Assembly: GCA_002723255.1 (NCBI GenBank)
Contig: PBNW01000079.1
Location: 1 to 45,963, forward strand
Length of the DNA stretch: 45,963 bases
Origin: Pelagibacterium sp.
GTDB lineage: Bacteria; Pseudomonadota; Alphaproteobacteria; Rhizobiales; Devosiaceae
Direction of reading: 5' to 3'
Made by a program: the position numbers and the translations under genes. The notes below the pieces were generated by a model that was not told the DNA's origin, did not search any database, and worked only from the letters and a program-made list of their open reading frames with translations. Below are positions 36,601 to 44,684 of the stretch, one piece after another. Numbering within the stretch: the first letter of the stretch is position 1; each line of letters starts with the position of its first letter.

Positions 36601-39379
36601 GGCTTGCTTCTGCCCCTACTGCATGCGAGACGACGCGGATCAGGCCGTCATCGATGCCCTTGCCGGCATGAGCGTCGCCCAGATCAACGCTACGTTGCAG
36701 GCCGCCCTTGGAGCTCCAGATCCGATGGCGCTCGATCCGGTTTCCAAGGCCATTCTCGAAGCCTCGTTCAAATTCCAGTTCGAAACATCCCGCCACGTGA
36801 TCGAGGACAACCTCGGAATCGTCGTCGGCGGCGCAGCCGTGCCGGGCATGCCTGAGTCGATTGAGACGGCGCGTCAGATCATTCAGTACTATGACTATTT
36901 GACGGGCGGAGCCTCCCTGGTCGGCGCCGGATATCCCGGCGCTTTCGGCTATCTCTCGCCCAGCGATACCGGCAAGGTCTATCTCGCTCCCAATATGAGC
37001 TTCGATTTCACCTTGCTTGGCTGGCTGGGCCTGACGGCCGCACAGGCCGCGGCAAAATGGATCGCTGAATTTGAAGATCTGGCGATCAATTCCGACCTTC
37101 CTATCGTGGTCTGGCCCTGGCACGACTATGGCGTCACCGCTTGGGATGTCGACAACATAGGGTCATCGCCCTATGAGCTTTTCATGTTCACCGAATTCCT
37201 CAGTACCGCCCAAGCGGCCGGTTCCGAATTCGTGACGCTCGCCGATCTGGCCGCCCGTATTGCGACATTCGAGAAAACCGATCTCGCCTACGCCGTCAAT
37301 GGAGATACGATCACCGTCACAGCGACGCCCCAAGCCGGAACGCTCGGAACATTTGCCGTCAATCTCGATTCCCTGGGCACCCAGACCATCCAGGCCGTCA
37401 CCAACTGGTACGCCTATGACGGCAGCTCGGTCTTCCTCGATGCCGACGGCGGCACCTTCGAGATCAAGCTGGGCACGACGCGGGACGACGTAACCCACAT
37501 CACCTCGATCGGTGCCCGCATGCAATTGGTCACCCTTGAAGGGGATGGCATCAACCTTGCCTTTACAATGTATGGCGAGGGGCTGGTCTCCATCGATCTG
37601 GCCAGCGTCTCCAACAGCGACTTCACTGTCTCGGGCGCTGAAGTGGTCAGTGTCATTGATGGCATCATGACCATTCGGCTCGTCGGTCTGGGCAACCACA
37701 CAGTCAGTCTCACTCGGGTCGATGCCGAAAATCTCGCCCCCACTGACATCGTGCTGTCCAACATGGTCGCGATTCCCGAAATCATGCTCGATCGGGTAAA
37801 AGTTGCCGATCTGCTTGTCATCGACCCCAATCTTGATCCCGACAAACGCGACAACGTCCTCACGGTTTCCGACGATCGGTTCGAGATCGACGCGGTGGAT
37901 GGCGCGCTCTACCGCAAAGCCGGTGTCGCTATCGACTTCGAAACCGAACCCGCAATCGACCTCACCATCACCGCCACCGATGGCTCGCTGGTCTTTGACA
38001 AGCAGGTTTCGATCGCGGTCTCCAATGCCAACGACACACCCCAAGGCGGCGTATTAGTAATCGGCGAGGCTGCCGAAAACCAGACGCTCAGCGCCGACAC
38101 CAGCACCCTTGGCGACCCCGACGGATTAGGGGAGCTCAGCTATCAATGGCAACGCGATACAGGATCGGGATTTGGAGATATCGCCGGCGCGACGGCAGCG
38201 ACCTACACGCTCACCGATGACGATGCGCAGGCTCTGGTGCGTGTTGTGGTGAGCTACATCGACCTCGGCGGCACATCCGAAAGCGTTGCCTCGGCAGCCA
38301 CCGCCCCCGTGATCGACATCACGCCGTCGGTAATTCTGCCGCCCCTTACCGAAGATACCACACGCACGATCACGCCCCGTGATCTTGTTGGGTCGGCCTA
38401 TACGGGCATGACCTTTGCCATCGTGGGCCTCGCCGCATCCTCGGGCACTCTGAGCGAAAACGCCGACGGATCGTGGCTGTTCATCCCCGACCTCAACGAC
38501 GATACCGACGTGATCTTCACCTATTCGATCACCACCGACAGCGGAACCACCGGCTCCAGCGCCACACTTGATCTGATCGGCATGAACGACATCATGGGCA
38601 CCGAAGCGGCCGACGTCTTCCCATCCCTTGGTACATCCGACCAATATCATGGTGGCGAAGGAAACGACACCATACGAGCCGCTGGGGGCAACGACATTCT
38701 GTTTGGCGATGGCGGCAACGACACAGTCTTCGGCGGTCGGGGGGACGACACCATTATCGCAACACTCGATGATGGTGATGACAGGTATAACGGCAGTGAC
38801 GGCAACGACACGCTGGACTTCTCGCGCATTTCGGCCGATGTCACTGCCAAGCTCGGTGTGGGCACAGCCTTCAGCGCCCAGACAGGAACCGATAGCCTCA
38901 ATACAATCGAAAACATCATCGGGGGTTCTGGAAACGACGCCCTTATCGGATCGGGTCAAGCCAATCTGCTATCGGGCGGAGACGGAAACGACATTCTGGA
39001 TGGCAGAGGCGGTAAAGACATCCTCACCGGAGGCACCGGCGAGGACGTCTTCATCTTCCGCAAGATCGGCCACTCGTCGCCCGCAATCGCCACTCGCGAT
39101 GTCATTACCGATTTTACCCAAGGCGACGACACGATCGATCTCACCATCATCGATGCCAATGCCACATCTTCGGGAAACCAGGCTTTCATATTCCTTGCCT
39201 CGGTCGGCGCAGCCTTTACCGGCGTCGCGGGGGAACTCAACTTCAGCTTCGAGGACTCCGAAGGCACCGAAAATGACAGGACCATCGTCGCCGGAGACGT
39301 CAACGGGGACCAGGTGGCCGATTTCAACATAGAGCTGACAGGCCTGATCGATCTCGCGGCCGTAGACTTCATCCTCTAA
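33677..39379 (+). CDS. Giant RTX protein with PelA-like deacetylase region and four putative carbohydrate-binding repeats
   Basis: 1900 residues, no Sec signal. In order: four copies of a 155-residue beta domain (about 6-619), each with a (D/N)TDxDxxTG motif and resembling CBM9/DOMON-type sugar-binding domains; a Rossmann-like region (about 628-850, NHKIAIVYSET...); and a polysaccharide-deacetylase-like region (about 851-1210) with candidate metal/catalytic residues D869/D871 (SRNDMD), H939 and H943 (GSHSYSHP) and H1149 (WPWHDYG). Then come cadherin- and Ig-like domains (about 1350-1640), RTX calcium repeats such as GGEGNDTI and GGDGNDILDG (about 1641-1800), and a C-terminus ending in DFIL typical of type I secretion. 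The middle corresponds to PelA without its hydrolase domain. The only cysteines seen are C977, C979 and C982. Start ATG overlaps the TPR gene stop. Confidence 0.87.
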   Translation: MTITLDGSLADWSPSDRLERPETLVEGYALFGRYEDGAYLIALESAVPIGPTTTFWLNTDADSETGHQVFDWAVGAEFNINFGDDGVARLYSGSEGATLVAEIEYVIGAGGMTLEMRLPHALVGLAVTSLTVYADINNSVFLPSSYAEGGYLVTQPPESTFDGLLTEWTGDQRLDTQSTLVEGYEMYGRVEPEQFVFALSSAQPIGPGSTFWLNTDGDAATGYQIWGWAGGAEFNINIGADGFARLYSGAAGEIFVAEIDHAFGPGAASIEFTVSRQDLGAVQSVQILADINGSVFLPPNYSTGGYTLAEPQTTSFDGLLTEWTEDQRLEAAGTGVDGYELYGRVDSDDFVVALKSAQPIGTNTTFWINTDGDAATGHQIWGWAGGAEFNINIGADGIARLYSGAAGETFVAEIDHAFGQDGTTLEFAVPKSLLGPGIEQIAVLADINDSVFLPNNYGFGGYTIALPPVSAFDGILNEWTENQRLETPTTHVAGYELYGTVTDDAFVIALKSAVDIGPNTTFWIDTDGDTSTGHLVFGWATGAEFNVNIGSDGVARLYTGSAGQTLVAEIDFALGPDSRTIELAIPKALLGEDINKIGLMADVNDSVHLPADYTQPAYTISSPVPPAGGANHKIAIVYSETTAGAYFSETAYSQLVMAAQSQAMSAGIPFDLIGEADLTNLELLSQYKGLVFPSFRNAPDNYADIAATLNQLVYDYDMPIITAGDFMTNAADGEALSANPYERMQTLLGLTRTGGESGVDVNLVASGDHEITAGYAGGAIHTYAGASTSYFSAIAAGTVIAEQIINGTSHDAVISTTTGGRNVHFATEGMLADHNLLGQSIDWVTQSLDGPKVSLSMSRDNALVASRNDMDQSQETYDVDNGIYDAMLPILEQWKADYNFVGSYYVNVGLYGPDQETNWFISSSYYQQLLAMGNEIGSHSYSHPSDTNLLLPDEVTQEILDQRIAGYAAMLDNPSACFCPYCMRDDADQAVIDALAGMSVAQINATLQAALGAPDPMALDPVSKAILEASFKFQFETSRHVIEDNLGIVVGGAAVPGMPESIETARQIIQYYDYLTGGASLVGAGYPGAFGYLSPSDTGKVYLAPNMSFDFTLLGWLGLTAAQAAAKWIAEFEDLAINSDLPIVVWPWHDYGVTAWDVDNIGSSPYELFMFTEFLSTAQAAGSEFVTLADLAARIATFEKTDLAYAVNGDTITVTATPQAGTLGTFAVNLDSLGTQTIQAVTNWYAYDGSSVFLDADGGTFEIKLGTTRDDVTHITSIGARMQLVTLEGDGINLAFTMYGEGLVSIDLASVSNSDFTVSGAEVVSVIDGIMTIRLVGLGNHTVSLTRVDAENLAPTDIVLSNMVAIPEIMLDRVKVADLLVIDPNLDPDKRDNVLTVSDDRFEIDAVDGALYRKAGVAIDFETEPAIDLTITATDGSLVFDKQVSIAVSNANDTPQGGVLVIGEAAENQTLSADTSTLGDPDGLGELSYQWQRDTGSGFGDIAGATAATYTLTDDDAQALVRVVVSYIDLGGTSESVASAATAPVIDITPSVILPPLTEDTTRTITPRDLVGSAYTGMTFAIVGLAASSGTLSENADGSWLFIPDLNDDTDVIFTYSITTDSGTTGSSATLDLIGMNDIMGTEAADVFPSLGTSDQYHGGEGNDTIRAAGGNDILFGDGGNDTVFGGRGDDTIIATLDDGDDRYNGSDGNDTLDFSRISADVTAKLGVGTAFSAQTGTDSLNTIENIIGGSGNDALIGSGQANLLSGGDGNDILDGRGGKDILTGGTGEDVFIFRKIGHSSPAIATRDVITDFTQGDDTIDLTIIDANATSSGNQAFIFLASVGAAFTGVAGELNFSFEDSEGTENDRTIVAGDVNGDQVADFNIELTGLIDLAAVDFIL
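33692..35533 (+). repeat. Four tandem 465-468-bp repeats inside the giant RTX gene
   Basis: Unit starts at 33692, 34160, 34625 and 35093 (protein words DGSLADWS, DGLLTEWT, DGLLTEWT, DGILNEWT). Units 2 and 3 are the most alike: 34344-34401 and 34809-34866 are identical over 58 bases, a sign of recent duplication or conversion. Each unit carries the DTDGD..TG-like loop and ends in an AD(I/V)N(D/G/N)SV(F/H)LP motif. Confidence 0.9.
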
Positions 39380-39414
39380 ACCGAAGCGGCGCCTTCTCTT
39401 CACCACCTGCTCAA

Positions 39415-39443
39415 GAAAAAGGGAGCTTTGAGCTCCCTTTTTC
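39415..39443. terminator. Bidirectional terminator between the RTX gene and the adaptor gene
   Basis: A perfect palindrome with 13-base arms (GAAAAAGGGAGCT and its complement) around TTG. T-runs follow the stem on both strands, so it can end the plus-strand RTX transcript (stop 39379) and the minus-strand exporter operon (stop 39467). Confidence 0.92.
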
Positions 39444-39466
39444 ATTCCGACCGATTGCTGTTGGCC

Positions 39467-40783
39467 TCAATCTTCGCGGAACGCCAGATTGAGCTGATCC
39501 ATCACCGGTTTGGTCAGATAGCTCAGCACCGTCTTCTCCCCTGTAGCAAAGAAGGCCTCGACCGGCATACCGGGGATAAGCCTGGCCGTTTCGGGCAATT
39601 TGTGGAGTTCGTCCGTTGGCAGACGGACTCGCACGAGATAAAACTGCGTGCCCGACGCACTATCGCGGGTCAGATCGGGAGAAATCCTGTCCACCAGCCC
39701 CAACAGCTCGGGCGTCGAACGCGAATTGAAGCTCGAAAGCCGCAGCGTCACGCTTTGCTCGGCGGCAAGCTTGTCGATGTCGAGCGGGTTGATCCGAACA
39801 TCGACCATGATCTCGTCATCCTGCGGCACGATCTGCATGAGCGTGTCCCCCGCCGCGGCAATACCGCCCAGGGTGGCAACCTGCATCTGGTGCACCACCC
39901 CCGCGATGGGGGCGCGTATGACGAGCCTGTCAAACCGGTCCTGGGCGGCGACCCTTTGCTGTTCGAGCTCGGCAATCTGCTGGCCGGTTTCCTGCAACTG
40001 TCCCAGCACCTCGCTCTGATAGGATTCCTCGACCTGGGAAATCTGCAGCCTGCGTTCTGCAGTCGCCGCATTGCCCCGCGCGATCTCGGTGGTGATGCGC
40101 GCACGCTCGCCATCGAGTTGGGCGATCTGGCGGCGCAGGTCGCTCACCCGGCTCGCTTCGACCAACCCCTGGGACAACAGGGCCGAAAGCCTGTCGAGTT
40201 GCTCGGTCAGGATTTCGGTCTGAGCGACCACCGCATCACGCTGAGCATGGAGCCCGGCAACCTGGTTTTCCAGTTGGACGATCTGCTCGCCCAGTTGTGC
40301 CACCTGGGTCGAAAGCCCGGCGGCGCGGGATTGGCGAAGGCGATCTTCGGCAGCAAACAGCACGCGGTTGTGCTCCATATTGGGCAAGGCATCGAGCTCG
40401 GACGTCCACTCCATCTCGGTGGCGCCGCCCGCTTCGGCCAGAAGCCGGGCCTGGCGTACATAGGCCTCGCCCAATTGCGCATCGATGACCGCCATATTGG
40501 CCGCGACCGACGTTCCGTCGAGTACGACCAAAGTCTGACCGGCCTCGACCGCGGCATCGTTGCGCACGAGGATTTCCCGCACGATCCCACCTTCCTGATG
40601 CTGAACACGCCGCACGCCCCCATCGACAACGACGCTTCCGCCGGCCACCACCGCCCCCGATATCGGGGTGATGGCCGCCCACAGGGCAAGCCCACCCAAA
40701 AGAGCGATCATGGCGGCCGAGCCGAGCAATCCATGCCGATCAAGGCTGCGCGCCGTTGCATATTCAATGTCTATGGCGCTCAT
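39467..40783 (-). CDS. Type I secretion membrane-fusion (adaptor) protein, HlyD/PrtE family
   Basis: 438 residues. One N-terminal membrane helix (about 22-41, LLGSAAMIALLGGLALWAAI), then a biotinyl-lipoyl half (VQHQEGGIVREILVRNDAAVEAGQ). A long alpha-helical coiled-coil hairpin (about 100-290) is followed by the second lipoyl half (RAPIAGVVHQMQVATLGG) and the beta-barrel domain ending near the C-terminus. It bridges the inner-membrane exporter and a TolC-type outer-membrane channel. Start ATG overlaps the exporter stop (ATGA). No tolC gene is in the window, which is common in alphaproteobacteria. Confidence 0.93.
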   Translation of the reverse strand: MSAIDIEYATARSLDRHGLLGSAAMIALLGGLALWAAITPISGAVVAGGSVVVDGGVRRVQHQEGGIVREILVRNDAAVEAGQTLVVLDGTSVAANMAVIDAQLGEAYVRQARLLAEAGGATEMEWTSELDALPNMEHNRVLFAAEDRLRQSRAAGLSTQVAQLGEQIVQLENQVAGLHAQRDAVVAQTEILTEQLDRLSALLSQGLVEASRVSDLRRQIAQLDGERARITTEIARGNAATAERRLQISQVEESYQSEVLGQLQETGQQIAELEQQRVAAQDRFDRLVIRAPIAGVVHQMQVATLGGIAAAGDTLMQIVPQDDEIMVDVRINPLDIDKLAAEQSVTLRLSSFNSRSTPELLGLVDRISPDLTRDSASGTQFYLVRVRLPTDELHKLPETARLIPGMPVEAFFATGEKTVLSYLTKPVMDQLNLAFRED

Positions 40784-42501
40784 TTCCGTCTCGCTTTGCG
40801 GGCAATATCGAGAGAAGCGGGCTGGGCGGTAATCGATGCCAGCACCGCGTCCTTGGGACCGAAGGCCGCCTGACGGCCATCCTGAAGGAACAAGATCGTA
40901 TCGACTGCAGCAATGGCGGTCGGCCGATGCGCGACGATGATGACGATAGCGCCCCGGGCCTTGGCCCCGGCGATCGCCGCATTACACGCCGCATCCCCCG
41001 CGGCGTCGAGATTGGAATTGGGCTCATCGAGAATAATGAGAAAGGGATCGCCATACAGCGCCCGCGCCAGCCCGATACGCTGACGCTGACCGGCCGAAAG
41101 CATAGCCCCCTGCGGTCCGATCGGCGTGTCGTAGCCGTGGGGCAAGGACGCAATCAGTTCATGGACGCCCGCCGCCTGAGCGGCCTTGAGAACGTCTTCG
41201 AACTCGCCATCGTTTCGGAAGCGGGCGATATTTTGCGCGACGGTTCCGGCAAACAGCTCCACCGTCTGGGGCAGATAGCCCAATGCCATGCCCAACCGGT
41301 CGGGGTCGTAGTGGCAAAGTTCGGAGCCATCGAGACGCACAACGCCGGCCCGCGCCGGCCATATTCCCATCAATGTGCGGACAAGGGACGATTTCCCGCA
41401 CCCCGACGTGCCCAGAACCCCCATCGCCTCGCCCGATTTGAGCCCGAAACTGACCCCGCACACCAGCGCCGGCCCATCGGACAATGGCGAAATGGCGAGA
41501 TCGGAAACCGCAAGGCTTGCTTTGGGCAGCGGCAGAGCGACCCGCTCGGGCTTGCCTTTTGCATCGGCAAGCACGGTCTTGAGGCGGGCCCTGGCCTGCC
41601 GCGCCGCCACAAACCCGCGCCAGTTCGTAACGGCCTGCTCGACCGGCGAGAGCGCGCGCGCCGTAACGATCGACGCGGCAATCATCAGACCCGCTGAAAT
41701 CTCGCCGCCGATGGCAAGAAAGGCGCCCATTGCCAGTACGGCCGATTGCAACAGCAGGCGGAATCCCTTGGTCAGCGCCGAAAAAACCGTCGCACGGTCC
41801 GCAGCGCGAGCCTGTGTCATGAGCATCTTGGTATTGGCCGCCTCCCAGCGGTTTGCGAGCGTTTCGCTCATCCCCATGGCCAGCACCGCTTCGGCGTTTG
41901 CGGCGATATCGGACTGCTGGCTCTGGCGGGCATTTGCCGCCGCATTGGCATCGCGCGAGGGTCCGCGCGACGACCATTCGTTGACGATCATGAGAACCGT
42001 AACGACACCGGCGCCCGCCATCGCCAGCCAGCCCAGCATGGGATGGAAGGCAAAGACGATGAAGAGATAGATCGGCACCCAGGGCAGATCGAGCAGTGCC
42101 ATCGGTCCGGCCCCGGCCAGAAACTGGCGCAGGGTTTCAACGTCGCGGATAGGATCGCCCTCGCCCCCTCTACGGGACGACGCACTCGAGGCGACGACCT
42201 GCGCGAAGACTGGACGGGTCAGCCGCGCTGCGGCCAGCACCGAATAGCGCGTCGCCATGCGGCTGCGCACAATCTCGACGACGCTGTAAAACCCGTAGAG
42301 CCCGACAACCAAGCCGGTCAGCGCCATGAGCGTAGGAACAGATTTGCTCGCCAGCACCCGGTCATAGACCTGCAGCATGAAAAGCGGCCCGGTCAGCAGC
42401 AGCAGATTGGAGATTATGCTGAGCAGCCCCAACCCCAGCACCGAGCCCCGGCCCGAGGGCTTGCGGACCTTGCGCCCACCATTCTCGCTTGATGCCATCA
42501 T
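40780..42501 (-). CDS. Type I secretion ABC exporter, PrtD family
   Basis: 573 residues from ATG 42501. A membrane domain with six helices (starting GLGLLSIISNLLLLTGPLFMLQVYDRVL) is joined to an ATPase domain with Walker A GVLGTSGCGKSSL, signature LSAGQRQRIGLARAL, Walker B FLIILDEPNSNLD and switch histidine in IVAHRPTAI. This is the PrtD subfamily that exports RTX proteins by their uncleaved C-terminus, without a C39 peptidase domain. The cargo is most likely the RTX protein encoded next to it. An ATG at 42528 is a possible start, but an Fnr-type box at 42557-42570 would put the transcription start just after it. Confidence 0.92.
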   Translation of the reverse strand: MMASSENGGRKVRKPSGRGSVLGLGLLSIISNLLLLTGPLFMLQVYDRVLASKSVPTLMALTGLVVGLYGFYSVVEIVRSRMATRYSVLAAARLTRPVFAQVVASSASSRRGGEGDPIRDVETLRQFLAGAGPMALLDLPWVPIYLFIVFAFHPMLGWLAMAGAGVVTVLMIVNEWSSRGPSRDANAAANARQSQQSDIAANAEAVLAMGMSETLANRWEAANTKMLMTQARAADRATVFSALTKGFRLLLQSAVLAMGAFLAIGGEISAGLMIAASIVTARALSPVEQAVTNWRGFVAARQARARLKTVLADAKGKPERVALPLPKASLAVSDLAISPLSDGPALVCGVSFGLKSGEAMGVLGTSGCGKSSLVRTLMGIWPARAGVVRLDGSELCHYDPDRLGMALGYLPQTVELFAGTVAQNIARFRNDGEFEDVLKAAQAAGVHELIASLPHGYDTPIGPQGAMLSAGQRQRIGLARALYGDPFLIILDEPNSNLDAAGDAACNAAIAGAKARGAIVIIVAHRPTAIAAVDTILFLQDGRQAAFGPKDAVLASITAQPASLDIARKARRK

Positions 42502-42850
42502 CGTGGTCCCGGAAAACGCGCGTAGCATCGTTTTCCCACAGCCCGGCCCCGACACCTTGACGATTGTCAATAATGGGCGTGCCCGCCTCGCTGTCGGACC
42601 AGCCGCGAACGGGAAGGCCGACGGGCATAGAGCAGATGCGATGAGTGGCGGCGCCCCGGCCGCATCCAATACCTATCCCACGGGGCCGACGGCCAAATGC
42701 CGGTTCGAGGACTACGCCGCCCTGTCCTCTGACATCGATATCGCGTCCGAATTCCGCTACCGTCGCCAGTGCATGGCGGGACTCAACGCGCCCCTGCCCC
42801 GATGATCTCCGGTCTGGCGGCGTCGGTGACCGCATCGGTCGGACAGGGGC
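42502..42850. other. Region between the exporter operon and the FAH-family gene
   Basis: 349 bases. Contains the Fnr/FixK-like box at 42557-42570 upstream of the exporter gene. An open plus-strand stretch from ATG 42641 to 42805 would encode 54 residues (MSGGAPAASNTYPTG... FEDYAALSSDIDIASEFRYR), but it has no clear ribosome site and I do not recognise it. Confidence 0.4.
42557..42570. promoter_or_regulatory. Fnr/FixK-type box upstream of the type I exporter operon
   Basis: TTGACGATTGTCAA is a perfect palindrome in its half-sites, matching the consensus TTGAT-N4-ATCAA at 8 of 10 positions. It equals the box at 32020-32033 at 12 of 14 bases (same outer half GTCAA and the same GA.T core). Its centre is 62 bases before the preferred exporter start. 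Confidence 0.55.
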
Positions 42851-43702
42851 CTAACCCTGCCAGGCCACAGTCTTTTGCATTTGCTCGCCCAGCCCTTCAA
42901 CACTCAGCCGCATGGTCTGGCCGGGCCGCAGATACACCGGGTCGGGCTTGATCCCCATGCCCACCCCCGGCGGCGTGCCGGTGGTGATGATGTCGCCGGG
43001 CTGCAGGCTCATGAATTGGGAGATATAGCTCACCACATGTGCGACTCCGTACACCATGGTTCTGGTTGACCCGTTCTGGTAGCGATGCCCGTCGACCTCG
43101 AGCCACATGCCAAGGTTCTGCGGATCGGCAATCTCGTCTTTGGTCACCAGCCATGGCCCGATCGGCCCGAACGTATCGGCCGACTTGCCCTTGACCCATT
43201 GCCCCGAGCGCTTGGCCTGAAATTCGCGCTCGGACACATCGTTGACCACGCAATAGCCCGCCACATGATCGAGCGCGTCGGCCTCGTCCACATAGCGCGC
43301 TTCCTTGCCGATCACCACACCAAGCTCGACCTCCCAATCGGTCTGGCTCGAGTTTTTCGGAATGATCACGTCGTCATTGGGACCGCAGATCGCGCTGGTC
43401 GCCTTCATGAACAGCACCGGCTCTTTGGGTACGTCAAGGCCGCTTTCGGCGGCATGGTCGGCATAATTGAGCCCCACGCAGATGAACTTGCCCACCCGCC
43501 CCACACAGGGCCCGATCCGCTCATTCTTGTCCAGTTCGGGCAATCCCGACAGATCAGCGCCGGAAAGCTCTTTCAACCCCTCGGGCGTCAGCACGCTTCC
43601 GGCGATATCGTCAACGATCCCGCTCAGATCGCGGATCGTCCCATCCGAATGCAAGACCGCCGGCCTTTCGGCGCCTCGGGCTCCAATGCGCATAAGCTTC
43701 AT
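42851..43702 (-). CDS. Fumarylacetoacetate hydrolase-family protein, probable 2,4-diketo-3-deoxy-L-fuconate hydrolase
   Basis: 283 residues. A short N-terminal domain is followed by the FAH core with metal-binding acids in WEVELGVVIGKEARYV, NDVSEREFQ, SADTFGPIGPWLV and ITTGTPPGVGMG. This branch includes hydrolases that split 2,4-diketo-3-deoxy sugar acids to pyruvate and lactate. The neighbour encoding a 2-keto-3-deoxy-fuconate-type dehydrogenase supports this, as it would make the substrate. AAGGAG lies 11 bases before the ATG. Ureidoglycolate lyase is the common misleading name for this branch. Confidence 0.78.
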   Translation of the reverse strand: MKLMRIGARGAERPAVLHSDGTIRDLSGIVDDIAGSVLTPEGLKELSGADLSGLPELDKNERIGPCVGRVGKFICVGLNYADHAAESGLDVPKEPVLFMKATSAICGPNDDVIIPKNSSQTDWEVELGVVIGKEARYVDEADALDHVAGYCVVNDVSEREFQAKRSGQWVKGKSADTFGPIGPWLVTKDEIADPQNLGMWLEVDGHRYQNGSTRTMVYGVAHVVSYISQFMSLQPGDIITTGTPPGVGMGIKPDPVYLRPGQTMRLSVEGLGEQMQKTVAWQG

Positions 43703-43777
43703 GGTCTTGTTGTCTCCTTATCGTGTGATAGTGCAAGGGTGGAGCGAGCGCGGTGGCTGTCGAGAACCGGACCGGAG

Positions 43778-43792
43778 CGTATTAGAAATACG
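43778..43792. repeat. Small palindrome between the FAH and SDR genes
   Basis: CGTATT-aga-AATACG, flanked on both sides by CCGG-containing words (GAACCGGACCGG before, GAGGACCGG after). It lies in the 142-base gap between two genes of the same operon. It may be the core of a REP-like dispersed element; only one copy is visible in the window. Confidence 0.35.
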
Positions 43793-43844
43793 TGAGGACC
43801 GGAAGGGCAGGCAGACGCCGTGCGCAGCCCGCCCTCACCTGAAT

Positions 43845-44576
43845 TTAAGTGGTCCAGCCGCCGTCGATGGCGTAAACCTGCCCCGTGGTATAGGTGGCCC
43901 CCGCCAGATAAACGGCCAGATCGGCGATCTCCTCGGGCGTCCCCAACCGCCCCACCGGCTGCCGCGCCTCGAAGGCAGCCCGCGCCGCTTGATAATCCCC
44001 TGTTGCCCGCAACCGCTCCTGCAGCGACGGGCTGTCCACCGTCCCCGGCGCGATCGCATTGCAGCGAATGCCCTGCCCCACGAAATCGGCGGCCACCGAT
44101 TTGGTCAAACCGATCACTGCGGCTTTCGACGCCGTATAGGCGAACCGGTTGGGCACACCTGTTACCGAAGACGCGACCGAACTCATATTGATGATCGCTC
44201 CGTCGCCGCGTGCGATCATCCCCGGCAGCACCGCCCTTATCGTGCGTGCCTGCGCCTTGAAATTGAGCTCGAGCGCAAGGTCGATGTCGGCTTCACTCGC
44301 GTCGAGCACCGTGCCGCCATGGACGATGCCTGCACAATTGAACACAATGTCGATAGCCCCGATCTCGGCAACCAGAGCCTCGATCGCCGTCGTCGAAAGC
44401 ACGTCGAGCACCCGCGTTTCGACACCCGCAACGTCATCGAGTTCACGCAGAAGCTTCTCGTTGATGTCGGTGGCAAAAACGCGCGCGCCTGCTGCGGCGA
44501 AGGCCAGCGCCGAGGCCCGTCCGATTCCCTGCGCCGCCGCCGTGACAAGACAGACCTTTCCCGAAATATCGGCCAT
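43845..44576 (-). CDS. Short-chain dehydrogenase, probable 2-keto-3-deoxy-L-fuconate dehydrogenase
   Basis: 243 residues, classical SDR. Cofactor motif TAAAQGIGRASALAFAAAGA followed by ATDIN (the aspartate favours NAD+), NCAGIVHGG, and the catalytic Ser-Tyr-Lys triad in NMSSVASSVTG and AYTASKAAV. The stretch RCNAIAPGTVDSPSLQERL is typical of the DHRS6/2-keto-3-deoxy-L-fuconate group. It would oxidise 2-keto-3-deoxy-fuconate to the 2,4-diketo acid. GGAGG lies before the ATG at 44576; an ATG at 44588 is an alternative. Same operon as the hydrolase and the next gene. Confidence 0.8.
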   Translation of the reverse strand: MADISGKVCLVTAAAQGIGRASALAFAAAGARVFATDINEKLLRELDDVAGVETRVLDVLSTTAIEALVAEIGAIDIVFNCAGIVHGGTVLDASEADIDLALELNFKAQARTIRAVLPGMIARGDGAIINMSSVASSVTGVPNRFAYTASKAAVIGLTKSVAADFVGQGIRCNAIAPGTVDSPSLQERLRATGDYQAARAAFEARQPVGRLGTPEEIADLAVYLAGATYTTGQVYAIDGGWTT

Positions 44577-44684
44577 GCGGCCCTCCATTTCATGATCCTG
44601 CCGCCACCGACAGTGACGATCCGGCCCTGGTAAACTCCACGCCGTCCCGAGCCGGACCTGCCCGGCCCGCCCGCTCAGGAGCGA

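Noticed and set aside
39467-42501. Bacteriocin or haemolysin exporter reading of the ABC/HlyD pair
   Set aside because: There is no C39 peptidase domain and no toxin or acyltransferase gene nearby; the adjacent RTX protein with a fitting C-terminus is the simplest cargo.
42641-42805. Possible 54-residue protein before the exporter operon
   Set aside because: No ribosome site, no recognised family, and it lies in the promoter region; kept only as a remark on that region.
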